From DASQPR01 sp035713725 (lineage in GTDB: Bacteria; Actinomycetota; Actinomycetes; Mycobacteriales; Micromonosporaceae): a stretch of DNA of 10,472 nt. Position 1 is the first letter of the stretch; every line of letters starts with the position of its first letter. A program made the translations under genes and the position numbers. Location: contig DASTMZ010000234.1 of assembly GCA_035713725.1 (NCBI GenBank), positions 1 to 10,472 of the forward strand. Direction: 5' to 3'. Positions 1-8,907 of this stretch are shown piece after piece. The notes under the pieces are model-generated. The model was not told the origin of the DNA. It ran no database searches and saw nothing but the letters and a program-made list of their open reading frames with translations.

Positions 1-2949
<2,949 letters not shown>

Positions 2950-3061
2950 CTCGCCCGATTGGGGCGCCGGGCGGTCGGTCGAAGAGGGCACGCCGCATCC
3001 TGTCATGCATCGCGATGGCGAGGCAGTGCACCACGCGCGGATTCACCGGCCATAGTCGACA

Positions 3062-3076
3062 GTGCTTGGGAAGCAC
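3062..3076. terminator. Short perfect hairpin after moaD
   Basis: GTGCTT (3062-3067) and AAGCAC (3071-3076) are exact reverse complements around a three-base loop, 33 bases downstream of the moaD stop. It lies in the 159-base gap before the EndoQ-helicase gene on the same strand. It could weakly terminate the moaA/moaD transcript or be a protein-binding site. The stem is only six base pairs and no U-tract follows, so the call is tentative. Confidence 0.25.
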
Positions 3077-3108
3077 GTACCCGCGTGTGGTGGTGCGGAA
3101 ACGGAGCG

Positions 3109-3393
3109 TCAGCCGCCGGCGAACGGCGGAAGCACGTCGACCGTGGCACCCGCCGGCAAGGCCGCGCCGCGGTCGTGGTTCGCGATGCCGTCGACCAGGA
3201 AGGAACACGCGCCGATGACGGTGGTCAGGCGCTGGCCGTGTCGGGCGCCGATGGTCGCGACCAGATCGTCGAGTGTCGCCGCGGCGATCTTCTCCTCCGG
3301 GCAGCCGGCCGCCGCGCGCGCCGCCGCGAAGTAGCGCACCAGGACCATCTGGCCACCGGCCGTCCCGTCGACAGCCACCGGATCGGTCGCCAT
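3109..3393 (-). CDS. moaD: MoaD/ThiS-family sulphur carrier, small subunit of molybdopterin synthase
   Basis: This 94-residue protein has a beta-grasp, ubiquitin-like pattern (MVLVRYFAAARAAAG near its start, then VDVLPPFAGG) and ends in the Gly-Gly (93-94) that MoaD needs for adenylation and thiocarboxylation. With MoaE, MoaD transfers sulphur to cyclic pyranopterin monophosphate to make molybdopterin in the cytoplasm. Its ATG lies four bases after the moaA stop, so the two are probably co-transcribed and translationally coupled. Known MoaD proteins are about 80 residues and start close to the VRYFAAAR segment. The internal ATG at 3348, with GGTGG four bases upstream, would give 79 residues and may be the true start. 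No moaE is visible. ThiS is an alternative family member, but adjacency to moaA and the VLPPFAGG end favour MoaD. Confidence 0.9.
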   Translation of the reverse strand: MATDPVAVDGTAGGQMVLVRYFAAARAAAGCPEEKIAAATLDDLVATIGARHGQRLTTVIGACSFLVDGIANHDRGAALPAGATVDVLPPFAGG

Positions 3394-3397
3394 GCGG

Positions 3398-4399
3398 TCA
3401 GCCGCCGATCGCGGACATCGGTCGGGTCGGCTGCAGGAAGCTCGGGTCGTCGATCGCGTGGCCGGGCAGCTTGCCGAACATCGCGACCCGCCACATCTTG
3501 GCGATCTCCTCGTCGTCGGCGCCGCCGCGCATTGCGCCGCGCAGGTCCGACTCGTCGCGACCGAACAGGCAGTTGCGCACCTGTCCGTCGGCGGTGAGCC
3601 GGGTGCGGTCGCAGTCACCGCAGAACGGTCGTGTCACGCTTGCGATCACGCCGACCTTCGCGCCGTCGTAGCCATCGACGAGCCACGTCTCGGCGGGGGC
3701 GGCACCGCGGTGTGCGGGGTCCGGAAGCAGCGTGAACTGAGACTCGATCTGCGCCAGGATCTCCTCGGCGGTGACCATCGTGTGGCGGTCCCAGATGTGT
3801 CCTGCGTCGAGCGGCATCTGCTCGATGAATCGCAACTCGTAGCCGTGATCGAGGGCGAACCGGAGGAGCCGCGGCGCCTCGTCCTCGTTGATGCCGCGCA
3901 TCAACACCGAATTGATCTTCACCGGCACGAGCCCGGCTTCGGCGGCCGCGGCCAGACCGGCGAGCACATCCGCGTGCCGGTCCCGACGTGTCAACGTCGT
4001 GAACCGCTCCGGATCGAGCGTGTCGACCGAGACGTTGACGCGATCGAGGCCGGCGGCGACCAGCTTCTTCGCGATGCGCGTGAGGCCGAGGCCGTTCGTG
4101 GTCAGGGAGATATTCGGACGAGGGCGCAGCGCCGCGGTCGCGGCGACGATGTCGAGGAGTCCCTTGCGGATCAACGGCTCACCGCCGGTGAACCGCACCT
4201 CGGTGATGCCAAGGCGCTCGACCGCGATGCGGATCAGCCGGTTGACCTCGTCGTCGGAGAGGACGTCCGATTGGGCAAGCCACTCGAGGCCCTCGGCCGG
4301 CATGCAGTAGGTGCACCGCAGGTTGCACTTGTCCGTGAGCGAGACGCGCAGGTCGACGGCGGTTCGGCCGTACATGTCGATCAGTGCGCCGTTGCTCAT
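3398..4399 (-). CDS. moaA: GTP 3',8-cyclase MoaA, radical SAM enzyme of molybdenum cofactor synthesis
   Basis: MoaA converts GTP to 3',8-cyclo-7,8-dihydro-GTP, the first step of Moco synthesis, in the cytoplasm. The 333-residue protein has the usual family length. It carries the N-terminal radical-SAM cluster motif CNLRCTYC (C25, C29, C32), the SAM-binding FTGGEPL (70-76), the TTNG segment (100-103), and the C-terminal second [4Fe-4S] ligands in PFCGDC and RNC (C260, C263, C277). It ends in the essential Gly-Gly (332-333). All key residues are present, so it should be active. The ATG at 4399 overlaps the TGA of the upstream fructosamine-kinase-family gene by four bases (ATGA). No clear ribosome-binding site precedes it, which suggests translational coupling. 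moaD follows after four bases. Confidence 0.97.
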   Translation of the reverse strand: MSNGALIDMYGRTAVDLRVSLTDKCNLRCTYCMPAEGLEWLAQSDVLSDDEVNRLIRIAVERLGITEVRFTGGEPLIRKGLLDIVAATAALRPRPNISLTTNGLGLTRIAKKLVAAGLDRVNVSVDTLDPERFTTLTRRDRHADVLAGLAAAAEAGLVPVKINSVLMRGINEDEAPRLLRFALDHGYELRFIEQMPLDAGHIWDRHTMVTAEEILAQIESQFTLLPDPAHRGAAPAETWLVDGYDGAKVGVIASVTRPFCGDCDRTRLTADGQVRNCLFGRDESDLRGAMRGGADDEEIAKMWRVAMFGKLPGHAIDDPSFLQPTRPMSAIGG

Positions 4400-5316
4400 C
4401 GTTCGACGGTAGCGCGTACGGCCGACATCACAACATCCCGATAGCCCGCTCCGAACAACGCGGTATGGACGAGGAGCAGGTGCAATTGGTGCAGTGGGAG
4501 CCGCGCCGCCCAACCCGGCGATAGCGGCCATTCCCGTTGATAGGCGGCGATCATGTCGGCCAGGTAGGGCGCGCCGCCGAAGAGACTGAGCTGCGCGAGA
4601 TCGCTCTCCCGGTGGCCACCATGCGCCGCCGGGTCGATCAGGTAGACCGGTCCGCCGGCCGCCCACAGCAGATTGCCCGGCCACAGATCGCCGTGGACCC
4701 GGGCCGGTGGCTCGGCGTCCGCCTCGCCGGCGTAAATCGCGATGTCGGTGATCAACGCCTGGACGGCGGCGGCGTCGGCGGCACCGAGCGCGCCGCGGTC
4801 CACGCTCAAGCGCAGGTACGGCTCGAGCCGGCGGGCCGCGAACCACGTCGACCACGGCCCGGCCGACTCGGTGTTGTCCAGTGGCAGCGCGCCGATATAC
4901 CCGGGCCACGCTGCTCCGAACACCAGTGCGCCGGCCCGATGAGTACGGGCGAGCGCGGCGCCGAACGCGCGAGCCGCCCCGGCCGACGGCGTGCCCTCGT
5001 CGATCCACTCGAGCGCGAGAATGTCCGGCAGCGCGGCGATGACCTGAGGCAGCGGTGCGCCGCCGTCGGTTCGCAGCCACTGGATGCCGGCCGCCTCGGC
5101 CTCGAAGAATCCGGCCGGCCGCGCGCTCGGTCGCGACGGTGTGACCCCGGCGGCCGGCTCGGGCCAGCGTTTCGCAAACACCGACGCGCCGTCGTCGAGG
5201 GTCAACCGCGATGCCGCCGCGATCGACCCGCCGTGCACCGGCGTCTCGCGGATCCGCTGATGCGTGAGGAACGTCGGCAGGTGATCGGGATGTGCGCGCA
5301 GGTACGCCAGGTCCAC
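4396..5316 (-). CDS. Fructosamine kinase / ketosamine-3-kinase family protein
   Basis: The 306-residue protein has an aminoglycoside-phosphotransferase-like kinase fold and the usual length of the bacterial fructosamine-kinase family. The N-terminus has the family pattern RIRETPVHGGSI and VFAKRW, with K49 the probable ATP-binding lysine. FFEAEAAG supplies the following acidic helix. The catalytic loop is VHGDLWPGN (D210, N215) and the metal-binding loop is YLIDPAAHGGHRESD (D228). Family members phosphorylate sugar amines on glycated proteins so that the adduct falls off. The bacterial substrate here is unknown. The GTG start at 5316 matches the family N-terminus, and a TAACCT hexamer ends seven bases upstream, which fits leaderless transcription. 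The frame stays open to 5631, but that extension is low-complexity and overlaps the divergent gene. The stop overlaps the moaA start. Confidence 0.9.
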   Translation of the reverse strand: MDLAYLRAHPDHLPTFLTHQRIRETPVHGGSIAAASRLTLDDGASVFAKRWPEPAAGVTPSRPSARPAGFFEAEAAGIQWLRTDGGAPLPQVIAALPDILALEWIDEGTPSAGAARAFGAALARTHRAGALVFGAAWPGYIGALPLDNTESAGPWSTWFAARRLEPYLRLSVDRGALGAADAAAVQALITDIAIYAGEADAEPPARVHGDLWPGNLLWAAGGPVYLIDPAAHGGHRESDLAQLSLFGGAPYLADMIAAYQREWPLSPGWAARLPLHQLHLLLVHTALFGAGYRDVVMSAVRATVER

Positions 5317-5323
5317 GGTGGGC

Positions 5324-5329
5324 AGGTTA
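5324..5329 (-). promoter_or_regulatory. Candidate -10 element for leaderless transcription of the fructosamine-kinase/moaA/moaD operon
   Basis: On the minus strand the hexamer TAACCT fits the actinobacterial TAnnnT -10 pattern. It is followed by seven bases (GCCCACC) and then the GTG start at 5316. This places the predicted transcription start on or next to the start codon, the arrangement of leaderless mRNAs common in actinobacteria. No -35 match is visible at 17 bases and no ribosome-binding site precedes the GTG. The call rests on spacing and a six-base match, so chance is possible. Confidence 0.4.
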
Positions 5330-5527
5330 GCCGCTACCGCGTCGGCGGGCGGTCGGGTGTCGCGGCTCGGTGCCTGAAGATGCAGCGGCGTGCGTACGGT
5401 CCGCGGGTCCGTGGCCAGCACCACTTCGTACGTTTGGCGGCCACCCTGCGGTGGATGGCGGCGTGTCGTCCACAGCGGCGGCGAGCGCGAGTTTCCGGCC
5501 GTTGGTGTCCGGGGCACGCTCGCGGTC

Positions 5528-6604
5528 ATGGATGTCGCGCTGCCGCCGCTCAAGTCACCGACCGATGTGCTCGCAGTGGTGCCATACCTGCTCGGGTTCA
5601 CGCCGGAGCGCAGTGTCGTCGTGATGGGCATGCGCGAGCGTCATGTCGTGTTCCAGGCGCGCTGTGACCTGCCGGCGGCCGAGGATGTCGCAGCGGTGAC
5701 CGAGCACCTTGCCGCCGTGGTCGGTCGCCAGGCGGTCGACGCGGCGCTCCTGGTGGCGTACGGGCCGGGTGCCGAGTCTGCCCGTACGGTCGACGCCTTG
5801 CGGCAGGCGATCGAGTCGCGCGGCATCGATGTGCTCGACGCGCTGCGAGCCGACGAGGGGCGCTACTGGTCATATCTGTGCTCGAGACCGGAGTGCTGCC
5901 CGCCGGCCGGGACGCCATACGACCCGTCCGCCACAGTCGTCGCCGCGTCCGCGACGTATGCCGGACTGAGCCCGGCCGCCTCGCGCGCCGACCTCGTCAC
6001 GCGACTGGCGCCCGCCGACGGCGTCACGCGCATCGCGATGCGGGCCGCGTCACGGCGCGCCGAGCAGCGACTGGGTGATCTGGTCGGGGCGGCCGCGGAG
6101 GCGGCCCGAGACGTGGTGCTGCCGGCCGGCATCGCGGCGGTCGACGCGGCGAACGCACGCATCGGATCGATCGCGCCGCTCGACGACGACGCCGTCGCGT
6201 GGCTGGCGCTGCTCCTGCTCAGCGTGCCGGTGCGCGACTATGCGTGGGAACGCGTCGGCCATGACGTGGACGGCAGCGTCGCGCTGTGGAGCGATGTCGT
6301 GCGCCGCGTCGACCCGGAGTTGGCGGCCGGTCCGGCGACGTTGCTGGCGTACGCGGCGTGGCGGCGCGGGGACGGAGCAATCGCGTCGATCGCGCTCGAC
6401 CGGGCAATGGACGCCGATCCGACCTACTCGTTGGCGCGGCTGCTCGCCGAGGCGATCGATCACGGCATCCCGCCGGGACCGTGGTTGGACGTACCGGTGG
6501 CGACCGAGGGTGTGGACCGCGCCGCGGCGGTACGGCAGCACCGAAAGCGGCGTCGACGGGCGCGCCCTCAGCGACAAGTGCGCGTGGTGCCGCCGGCGGG
6601 CTGA
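5528..6604 (+). CDS. DUF4192 domain-containing protein
   Basis: This 358-residue protein is recognisable as the actinobacterial DUF4192 family, whose function is unknown to me. The hallmark N-terminus is LKSPTDVLAVVPYLLGFTP followed by SVVVMGM. The middle holds the family's cysteine motif in YLCSRPECCPPAGTP (C118, C123, C124), which could bind a metal. The C-terminal half is helical and Ala-rich, with a repeat-like stretch around AYAAWRRGDGAIASIALDRA that looks TPR-like. The tail from ~339 to 352 is strongly basic (RKRRRRARPQRQVR). There is no signal peptide or clear membrane segment. The ATG at 5528 fits the family start, although only a distant GGGG precedes it. The gene diverges from the fructosamine-kinase operon across ~210 bases and converges on fdhD. 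Confidence 0.88.
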   Translation: MDVALPPLKSPTDVLAVVPYLLGFTPERSVVVMGMRERHVVFQARCDLPAAEDVAAVTEHLAAVVGRQAVDAALLVAYGPGAESARTVDALRQAIESRGIDVLDALRADEGRYWSYLCSRPECCPPAGTPYDPSATVVAASATYAGLSPAASRADLVTRLAPADGVTRIAMRAASRRAEQRLGDLVGAAAEAARDVVLPAGIAAVDAANARIGSIAPLDDDAVAWLALLLLSVPVRDYAWERVGHDVDGSVALWSDVVRRVDPELAAGPATLLAYAAWRRGDGAIASIALDRAMDADPTYSLARLLAEAIDHGIPPGPWLDVPVATEGVDRAAAVRQHRKRRRRARPQRQVRVVPPAG

Positions 6605-6617
6605 CGCACCGGCGGCT

Positions 6618-6658
6618 AAGCCTTCGTCAGCGACGGTTTGATTCGGTCGCTCAGGCTT
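6618..6658. terminator. Candidate bidirectional hairpin between convergent DUF4192 and fdhD genes
   Basis: An imperfect inverted repeat lies between the two converging stop codons. AGCGAC (6629-6634) pairs with GTCGCT (6646-6651) and, further out, AAGCC (6618-6622) pairs with GGCTT (6654-6658). The two stems are separated by an internal loop of six and two bases. The position is right for a terminator serving both strands, as is common in GC-rich actinobacteria where U-tracts are often missing. No U-tract is present, so the call is weak. Confidence 0.35.
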
Positions 6659-6710
6659 CGCAGGTCGCGGCTGATCGGTGCAGCGGCCGGGCGGCTGAGC
6701 GGCTGGCGGC

Positions 6711-7559
6711 TCAGAGCACGACGCGGTCCGGGCGCGTGTAGACGTTCATCGTCGCGCCGCGCAGGAAGCCGACGAGCGTCATGCCGGACTCCTCGGCGAG
6801 GTCGGCCGCGAGCGTGCTCGGTGCCGACACCGCGGCGAGTAGCGGGATGCCGGCCATGGACGCTTTCTGCGTGAGTTCGAAGCTCGCCCGACCGGAGACG
6901 AGCAACACATGGCCGGACAGTGGCAGCCGCCGCTCGCGCACCGCCCACCCGACGACCTTGTCCACCGCGTTGTGCCGTCCGACGTCCTCGCGGGCGACGA
7001 TCAGGTCGCCACCGTCGGTGAACAGACCCGCGGCGTGGAGCCCGCCGGTCGCCGCAAACGTACGTTGTGCGGTGCGAAGCACATCCGGCAGTCCGGCAAG
7101 CGTCTTCGCACCGAACGTGGCCGGATCCGCCGACACGTCGTACGCCGACTTGAGGCGTACCGCGTCGATGCTCGCCTTGCCACACACGCCGCACGAACTG
7201 GTCGTGTAGAAGTTCCGCGACGGGTCGACCTGTGGTGGCGCCACGTGCGGTGCGAGCGTCACGTCCACGACGTTGTACGTGTTCGGCTCGTTGTCACCCG
7301 CGCACAACTGAGCGCTGAAGACGTCCTCGTCGCGCGCGATGATCCCCTCGGTGAAGAGGAATCCAATCGCGAGGTCGAGGTCGTGGCCGGGGGTACGCAT
7401 CGTCACCGCCAGCGGAGGTCGGGACTGACCGGCCGGGCCGACCCGGATCTCCAGCGGCTCCTCGGCGGTCAACGTGTCCGGGCGGCGCGTCGACTCGGAC
7501 GCCGCGACATCGATCCGGACCACTCCGCGGCGCGTCGTCACCCGTCCCATACCTGCCAT
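6711..7559 (-). CDS. fdhD: Formate dehydrogenase accessory sulphurtransferase FdhD
   Basis: FdhD passes sulphur to Mo-bis-MGD cofactor before it is inserted in formate dehydrogenase. In E. coli it receives the sulphur from IscS. The 282-residue protein is normal in length and shows the family signatures TAEEPLEIRV, MRTPGHDLDLAIGFLFTEGI, NFYTTSSCGVCG, DVGRHNAVDKVVG, SGRASFELTQKA and the C-terminal GFLRG. The sulphur-carrying pair is C123-G-V-C126. Three in-frame ATGs compete: 7571, 7559 and 7550. The family often begins MGRVT, which matches 7550, but the only ribosome-binding-like run (GGGG, four bases from the ATG) serves 7559. It diverges from the mobA-like gene, and an 8-bp inverted repeat covers that GGGG. 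No formate dehydrogenase is visible in the window. Confidence 0.95.
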   Translation of the reverse strand: MAGMGRVTTRRGVVRIDVAASESTRRPDTLTAEEPLEIRVGPAGQSRPPLAVTMRTPGHDLDLAIGFLFTEGIIARDEDVFSAQLCAGDNEPNTYNVVDVTLAPHVAPPQVDPSRNFYTTSSCGVCGKASIDAVRLKSAYDVSADPATFGAKTLAGLPDVLRTAQRTFAATGGLHAAGLFTDGGDLIVAREDVGRHNAVDKVVGWAVRERRLPLSGHVLLVSGRASFELTQKASMAGIPLLAAVSAPSTLAADLAEESGMTLVGFLRGATMNVYTRPDRVVL

Positions 7560-7562
7560 CTT

Positions 7563-7584
7563 GCCCCGCATCGGTGTGCGGGGC
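7563..7584. promoter_or_regulatory. Perfect 8-bp inverted repeat in the fdhD/mobA divergent region
   Basis: GCCCCGCA (7563-7570) and TGCGGGGC (7577-7584) are exact reverse complements separated by six bases. The repeat occupies nearly half of the short region between fdhD and the mobA-like gene. In the fdhD mRNA, if transcription starts further upstream, it folds into a hairpin whose 3' arm contains the GGGG that would bind ribosomes for the ATG at 7559. As DNA it could instead be an operator for a dimeric regulator of both genes. The palindrome GTGCGCAC lies nearby at 7592-7599. Confidence 0.5.
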
Positions 7585-7610
7585 TAATGCTGTGCGCACG
7601 TCGTCGCGAG

Positions 7611-8234
7611 ATGATCGACGTTGTGTACGGTGCCACGCGCTTCGGTGCGATCGTTCTGGCCGGTGGCCGCGCGCGCCGGATGGGCGGCGTACGCAAGCCG
7701 ATGCAGCCCGTCGCCGGCGTGCCCATGATCGAGCGAGTGCTGGCCGCGGTCGCACCCGTCGGGCAGCCGATCGTGGTGGGGCCGGCTGATGTGGTCGTAT
7801 CCGTGGCCGTACCCACAATGGAAGAAACACCGCCCGGCGGCGGACCGGTGGCCGCCATCGGCGCGGTGTTCGACGCGCACCGGGCGGCACTCGCCGACGT
7901 GGTGGTCATTGTCGCCGGCGACCTACCGCTGCTCACGGTGGCCGCGGTGCGCGAGTTGACCGCGACGGTCCGTCACGGGCGGGTCGACGGCGCCGTCTTC
8001 GTCGATCCGGATGGCCGGCGTCAGTGGCTGTGCGGCGCGTGGTGGTCCGCGTCGATTGCCGGGAGTTTGGCAACGCTGGCGGCGGCGCGCGGCGATCTCG
8101 CCGGAGCGGCGCTGCGCGATCTCCTTGGATCGCTCGCGGTGGCGGACGTGAGTCACGAGGGGGAGCCGCCGCCGTGGTTCGATTGCGACACGGACGACGA
8201 CATCCGGCGTGCGGAGGAGTGGCTGAACCGATGA
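7611..8234 (+). CDS. MobA-like NTP transferase, probable molybdenum cofactor guanylyl/cytidylyltransferase
   Basis: The 207-residue protein has the nucleotidyltransferase fold of the MobA/MocA group. FGAIVLAGGRARRMGGVRKP (11-30) is the nucleotide-binding loop, with K29-P30 conserved. VIVAGDLPLL (D104) is the metal-binding aspartate motif. The C-terminal half is shorter and less typical. MobA attaches GMP to Mo-molybdopterin, giving the MGD cofactor that formate dehydrogenases need, which fits the adjacent fdhD. The sequence alone does not separate GTP from CTP use. Start choice is uncertain. ATG 7611 is taken here. ATG 7587 and GTG 7623 are in frame, and the family usually begins a few residues before the FGAIVLAGG segment. 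The stop overlaps the next start as ATGA. Confidence 0.88.
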   Translation: MIDVVYGATRFGAIVLAGGRARRMGGVRKPMQPVAGVPMIERVLAAVAPVGQPIVVGPADVVVSVAVPTMEETPPGGGPVAAIGAVFDAHRAALADVVVIVAGDLPLLTVAAVRELTATVRHGRVDGAVFVDPDGRRQWLCGAWWSASIAGSLATLAAARGDLAGAALRDLLGSLAVADVSHEGEPPPWFDCDTDDDIRRAEEWLNR

Positions 8235-8491
8235 ATGCCCTGGACGAGTGGACCGATGCCGTGCGCGGCGCGCTGCACCTCGACCCGATCGAACCCAAGC
8301 TGGTGCTCGACCTCGCACGGGACGTGGCGCACGGGGTGCTCCGACCGGCCGCACCGCTGACTGCGTATCTGGTCGGCATCGCGGTGGGTCGCGGCGTCGA
8401 ACCACGCGAGGCGGTCGCCGCGGTCGAAGCGTTGATCGCCGGCTGGCCGTCGCCGGATACGTCCGACGAGCGCGACAACCGTGCCTCCTGA
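8231..8491 (+). CDS. Small DUF6457 domain protein, Moco-associated
   Basis: The 86-residue protein begins MNALDEWTDAV and contains the family pattern VLDLARDVAHGVLRPAAPLTAYLVGIAVG. It is predicted to be almost all helical, soluble and without cysteines. I recognise it as the actinobacterial DUF6457 family, found next to or fused to MobA-like enzymes. Its biochemical role is unknown to me. The ATG overlaps the mobA-like stop by four bases, and the reading frames are coupled, so the two proteins are probably made together and may form a complex. The last ~10 residues (DTSDERDNRA) are polar and likely disordered. Three 16-bp repeats start directly after its stop. Confidence 0.8.
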   Translation: MNALDEWTDAVRGALHLDPIEPKLVLDLARDVAHGVLRPAAPLTAYLVGIAVGRGVEPREAVAAVEALIAGWPSPDTSDERDNRAS

Positions 8492-8539
8492 CACTGTGTC
8501 GAAGGCCCACTGTGTCGAATGCCCACTGTGCCGCACGCC
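8492..8539. repeat. Three tandem 16-bp repeats downstream of the DUF6457 gene
   Basis: The units are CACTGTGTCGAAGGCC (8492-8507), CACTGTGTCGAATGCC (8508-8523) and CACTGTGCCGCACGCC (8524-8539). The first two differ at one base and the third is more diverged. A fourth, very degenerate copy may follow. The array begins directly after the stop codon at 8491 and lies in non-coding DNA. Each unit starts with CACTGTG, a near-palindrome, so tandem protein-binding sites are possible. Array length and unit size do not fit CRISPR. Confidence 0.75.
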
Positions 8540-8561
8540 GACCGTGCGCCGTCAGACTGGC

Positions 8562-8705
8562 TCAGGTGGCGTGCACCGCGACCTCGGCGCTCCGTTGCAG
8601 CTTCTGCCACCGCAATCGACGGCCGGCCAGCGCCGTGACGGCTGACCGGATGAGCACGACGTACATGATCTGCCGGTACACGAACTGCTGAAGTGGCAAT
8701 GCCCG
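8562..8705 (-). pseudogene. C-terminal remnant of a membrane family-2 glycosyltransferase
   Basis: In the minus-strand frame ending at the TGA 8564-8562, about 47 codons read ALPLQQFVYRQIMY, VVLIRSAVTALAG, RRLRWQKLQRSAEV. This looks like the last membrane helix and cytoplasmic tail of actinobacterial bifunctional polysaccharide-deacetylase/GT2 proteins, which I recall ending with a similar LPLQQFVYRQ segment and an LRW-K-L tail. No start codon, catalytic domain or other membrane helix is present. The frame joins the kinase remnant at about 8705, two bases out of register, so it cannot be translated from the kinase start. The assignment is from memory of the family and less certain than that of the kinase part. 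Confidence 0.55.
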
Positions 8706-8815
8706 ACGGTACGGCGCAGCACGGTGTCAGTTGCCCGCCAGACCTCGCCCATGCCACCGCTGGCGATGGCGCCGTCCATCCGGTAGCGGCCGGCTACCAC
8801 GTCTCCTGCGTCCAC
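8706..8815 (-). pseudogene. N-terminal remnant of a Ser/Thr protein kinase (PknB type)
   Basis: From the GTG at 8815 the minus strand reads about 36 codons of an eukaryotic-type protein kinase N-terminus. VVAGRYRMDGAIASGGMGEV is the glycine-rich loop and WRATDTVLRRTV the following strand. The similarity stops exactly where the VAVK segment with the ATP-binding lysine should come. The frame then runs on with unrelated, Cys/Ser-rich codons to a stop at 8552, while the DNA matches a glycosyltransferase tail in another frame. There is no catalytic loop or DFG. The whole open frame is 87 codons, far below the ~270 of the kinase domain. It is best read as a gene broken by a deletion. Confidence 0.7.
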
Positions 8816-8907
8816 GACGTTCGCTTACCCAGCCGCGTGCCAAGTGACGCATCGCGGACGACTCGGTTCTGGCTCGGGTCGGTCAGCCGGGCTACGAACG
8901 GGTCGAG

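Noticed and set aside
3049..3054. TATGGC on the minus strand as a promoter of the helicase fusion gene
   Set aside because: It departs from TAnnnT at the last base and has no suitably spaced -35.
5429..5434. TACGTT as a -10 element for the DUF4192 gene
   Set aside because: It fits TAnnnT but has no -35 partner and sits ~95 bases before the start codon, so a single six-base match is not enough.
5317..5631. N-terminal extension of the fructosamine-kinase-family protein by 105 residues
   Set aside because: The extension is low-complexity and Thr/Pro/Arg-rich, goes beyond usual family length, and overlaps the divergent DUF4192 coding region. The family N-terminus matches the GTG at 5316.
4537..5667. 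A 376-codon plus-strand frame opposite the fructosamine-kinase-family gene
   Set aside because: It shows no family motif, while the minus strand carries a complete kinase with catalytic residues in order. It also runs through the start of the DUF4192 gene in another frame.
6695..6714. A second hairpin, CTGAGC/GCTCAG with an eight-base loop, over the fdhD stop codon
   Set aside because: It is only six base pairs, overlaps coding sequence and lacks a U-tract. In DNA this GC-rich such stems are expected by chance.
8492..8539. CRISPR array
   Set aside because: The units are 16 bp and contiguous, without spacers, and no cas gene is near.
8552..8815. An intact 87-residue small kinase-like gene
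   Set aside because: Only the first ~36 codons are kinase-like. The rest is a glycosyltransferase tail read in the wrong frame, so it is treated as two remnants.
8816..8907. Further gene remnant or terminator between the kinase remnant and the GH20 stop
   Set aside because: I read all minus frames here and found no recognisable motif. Only four-base-pair stems are present.
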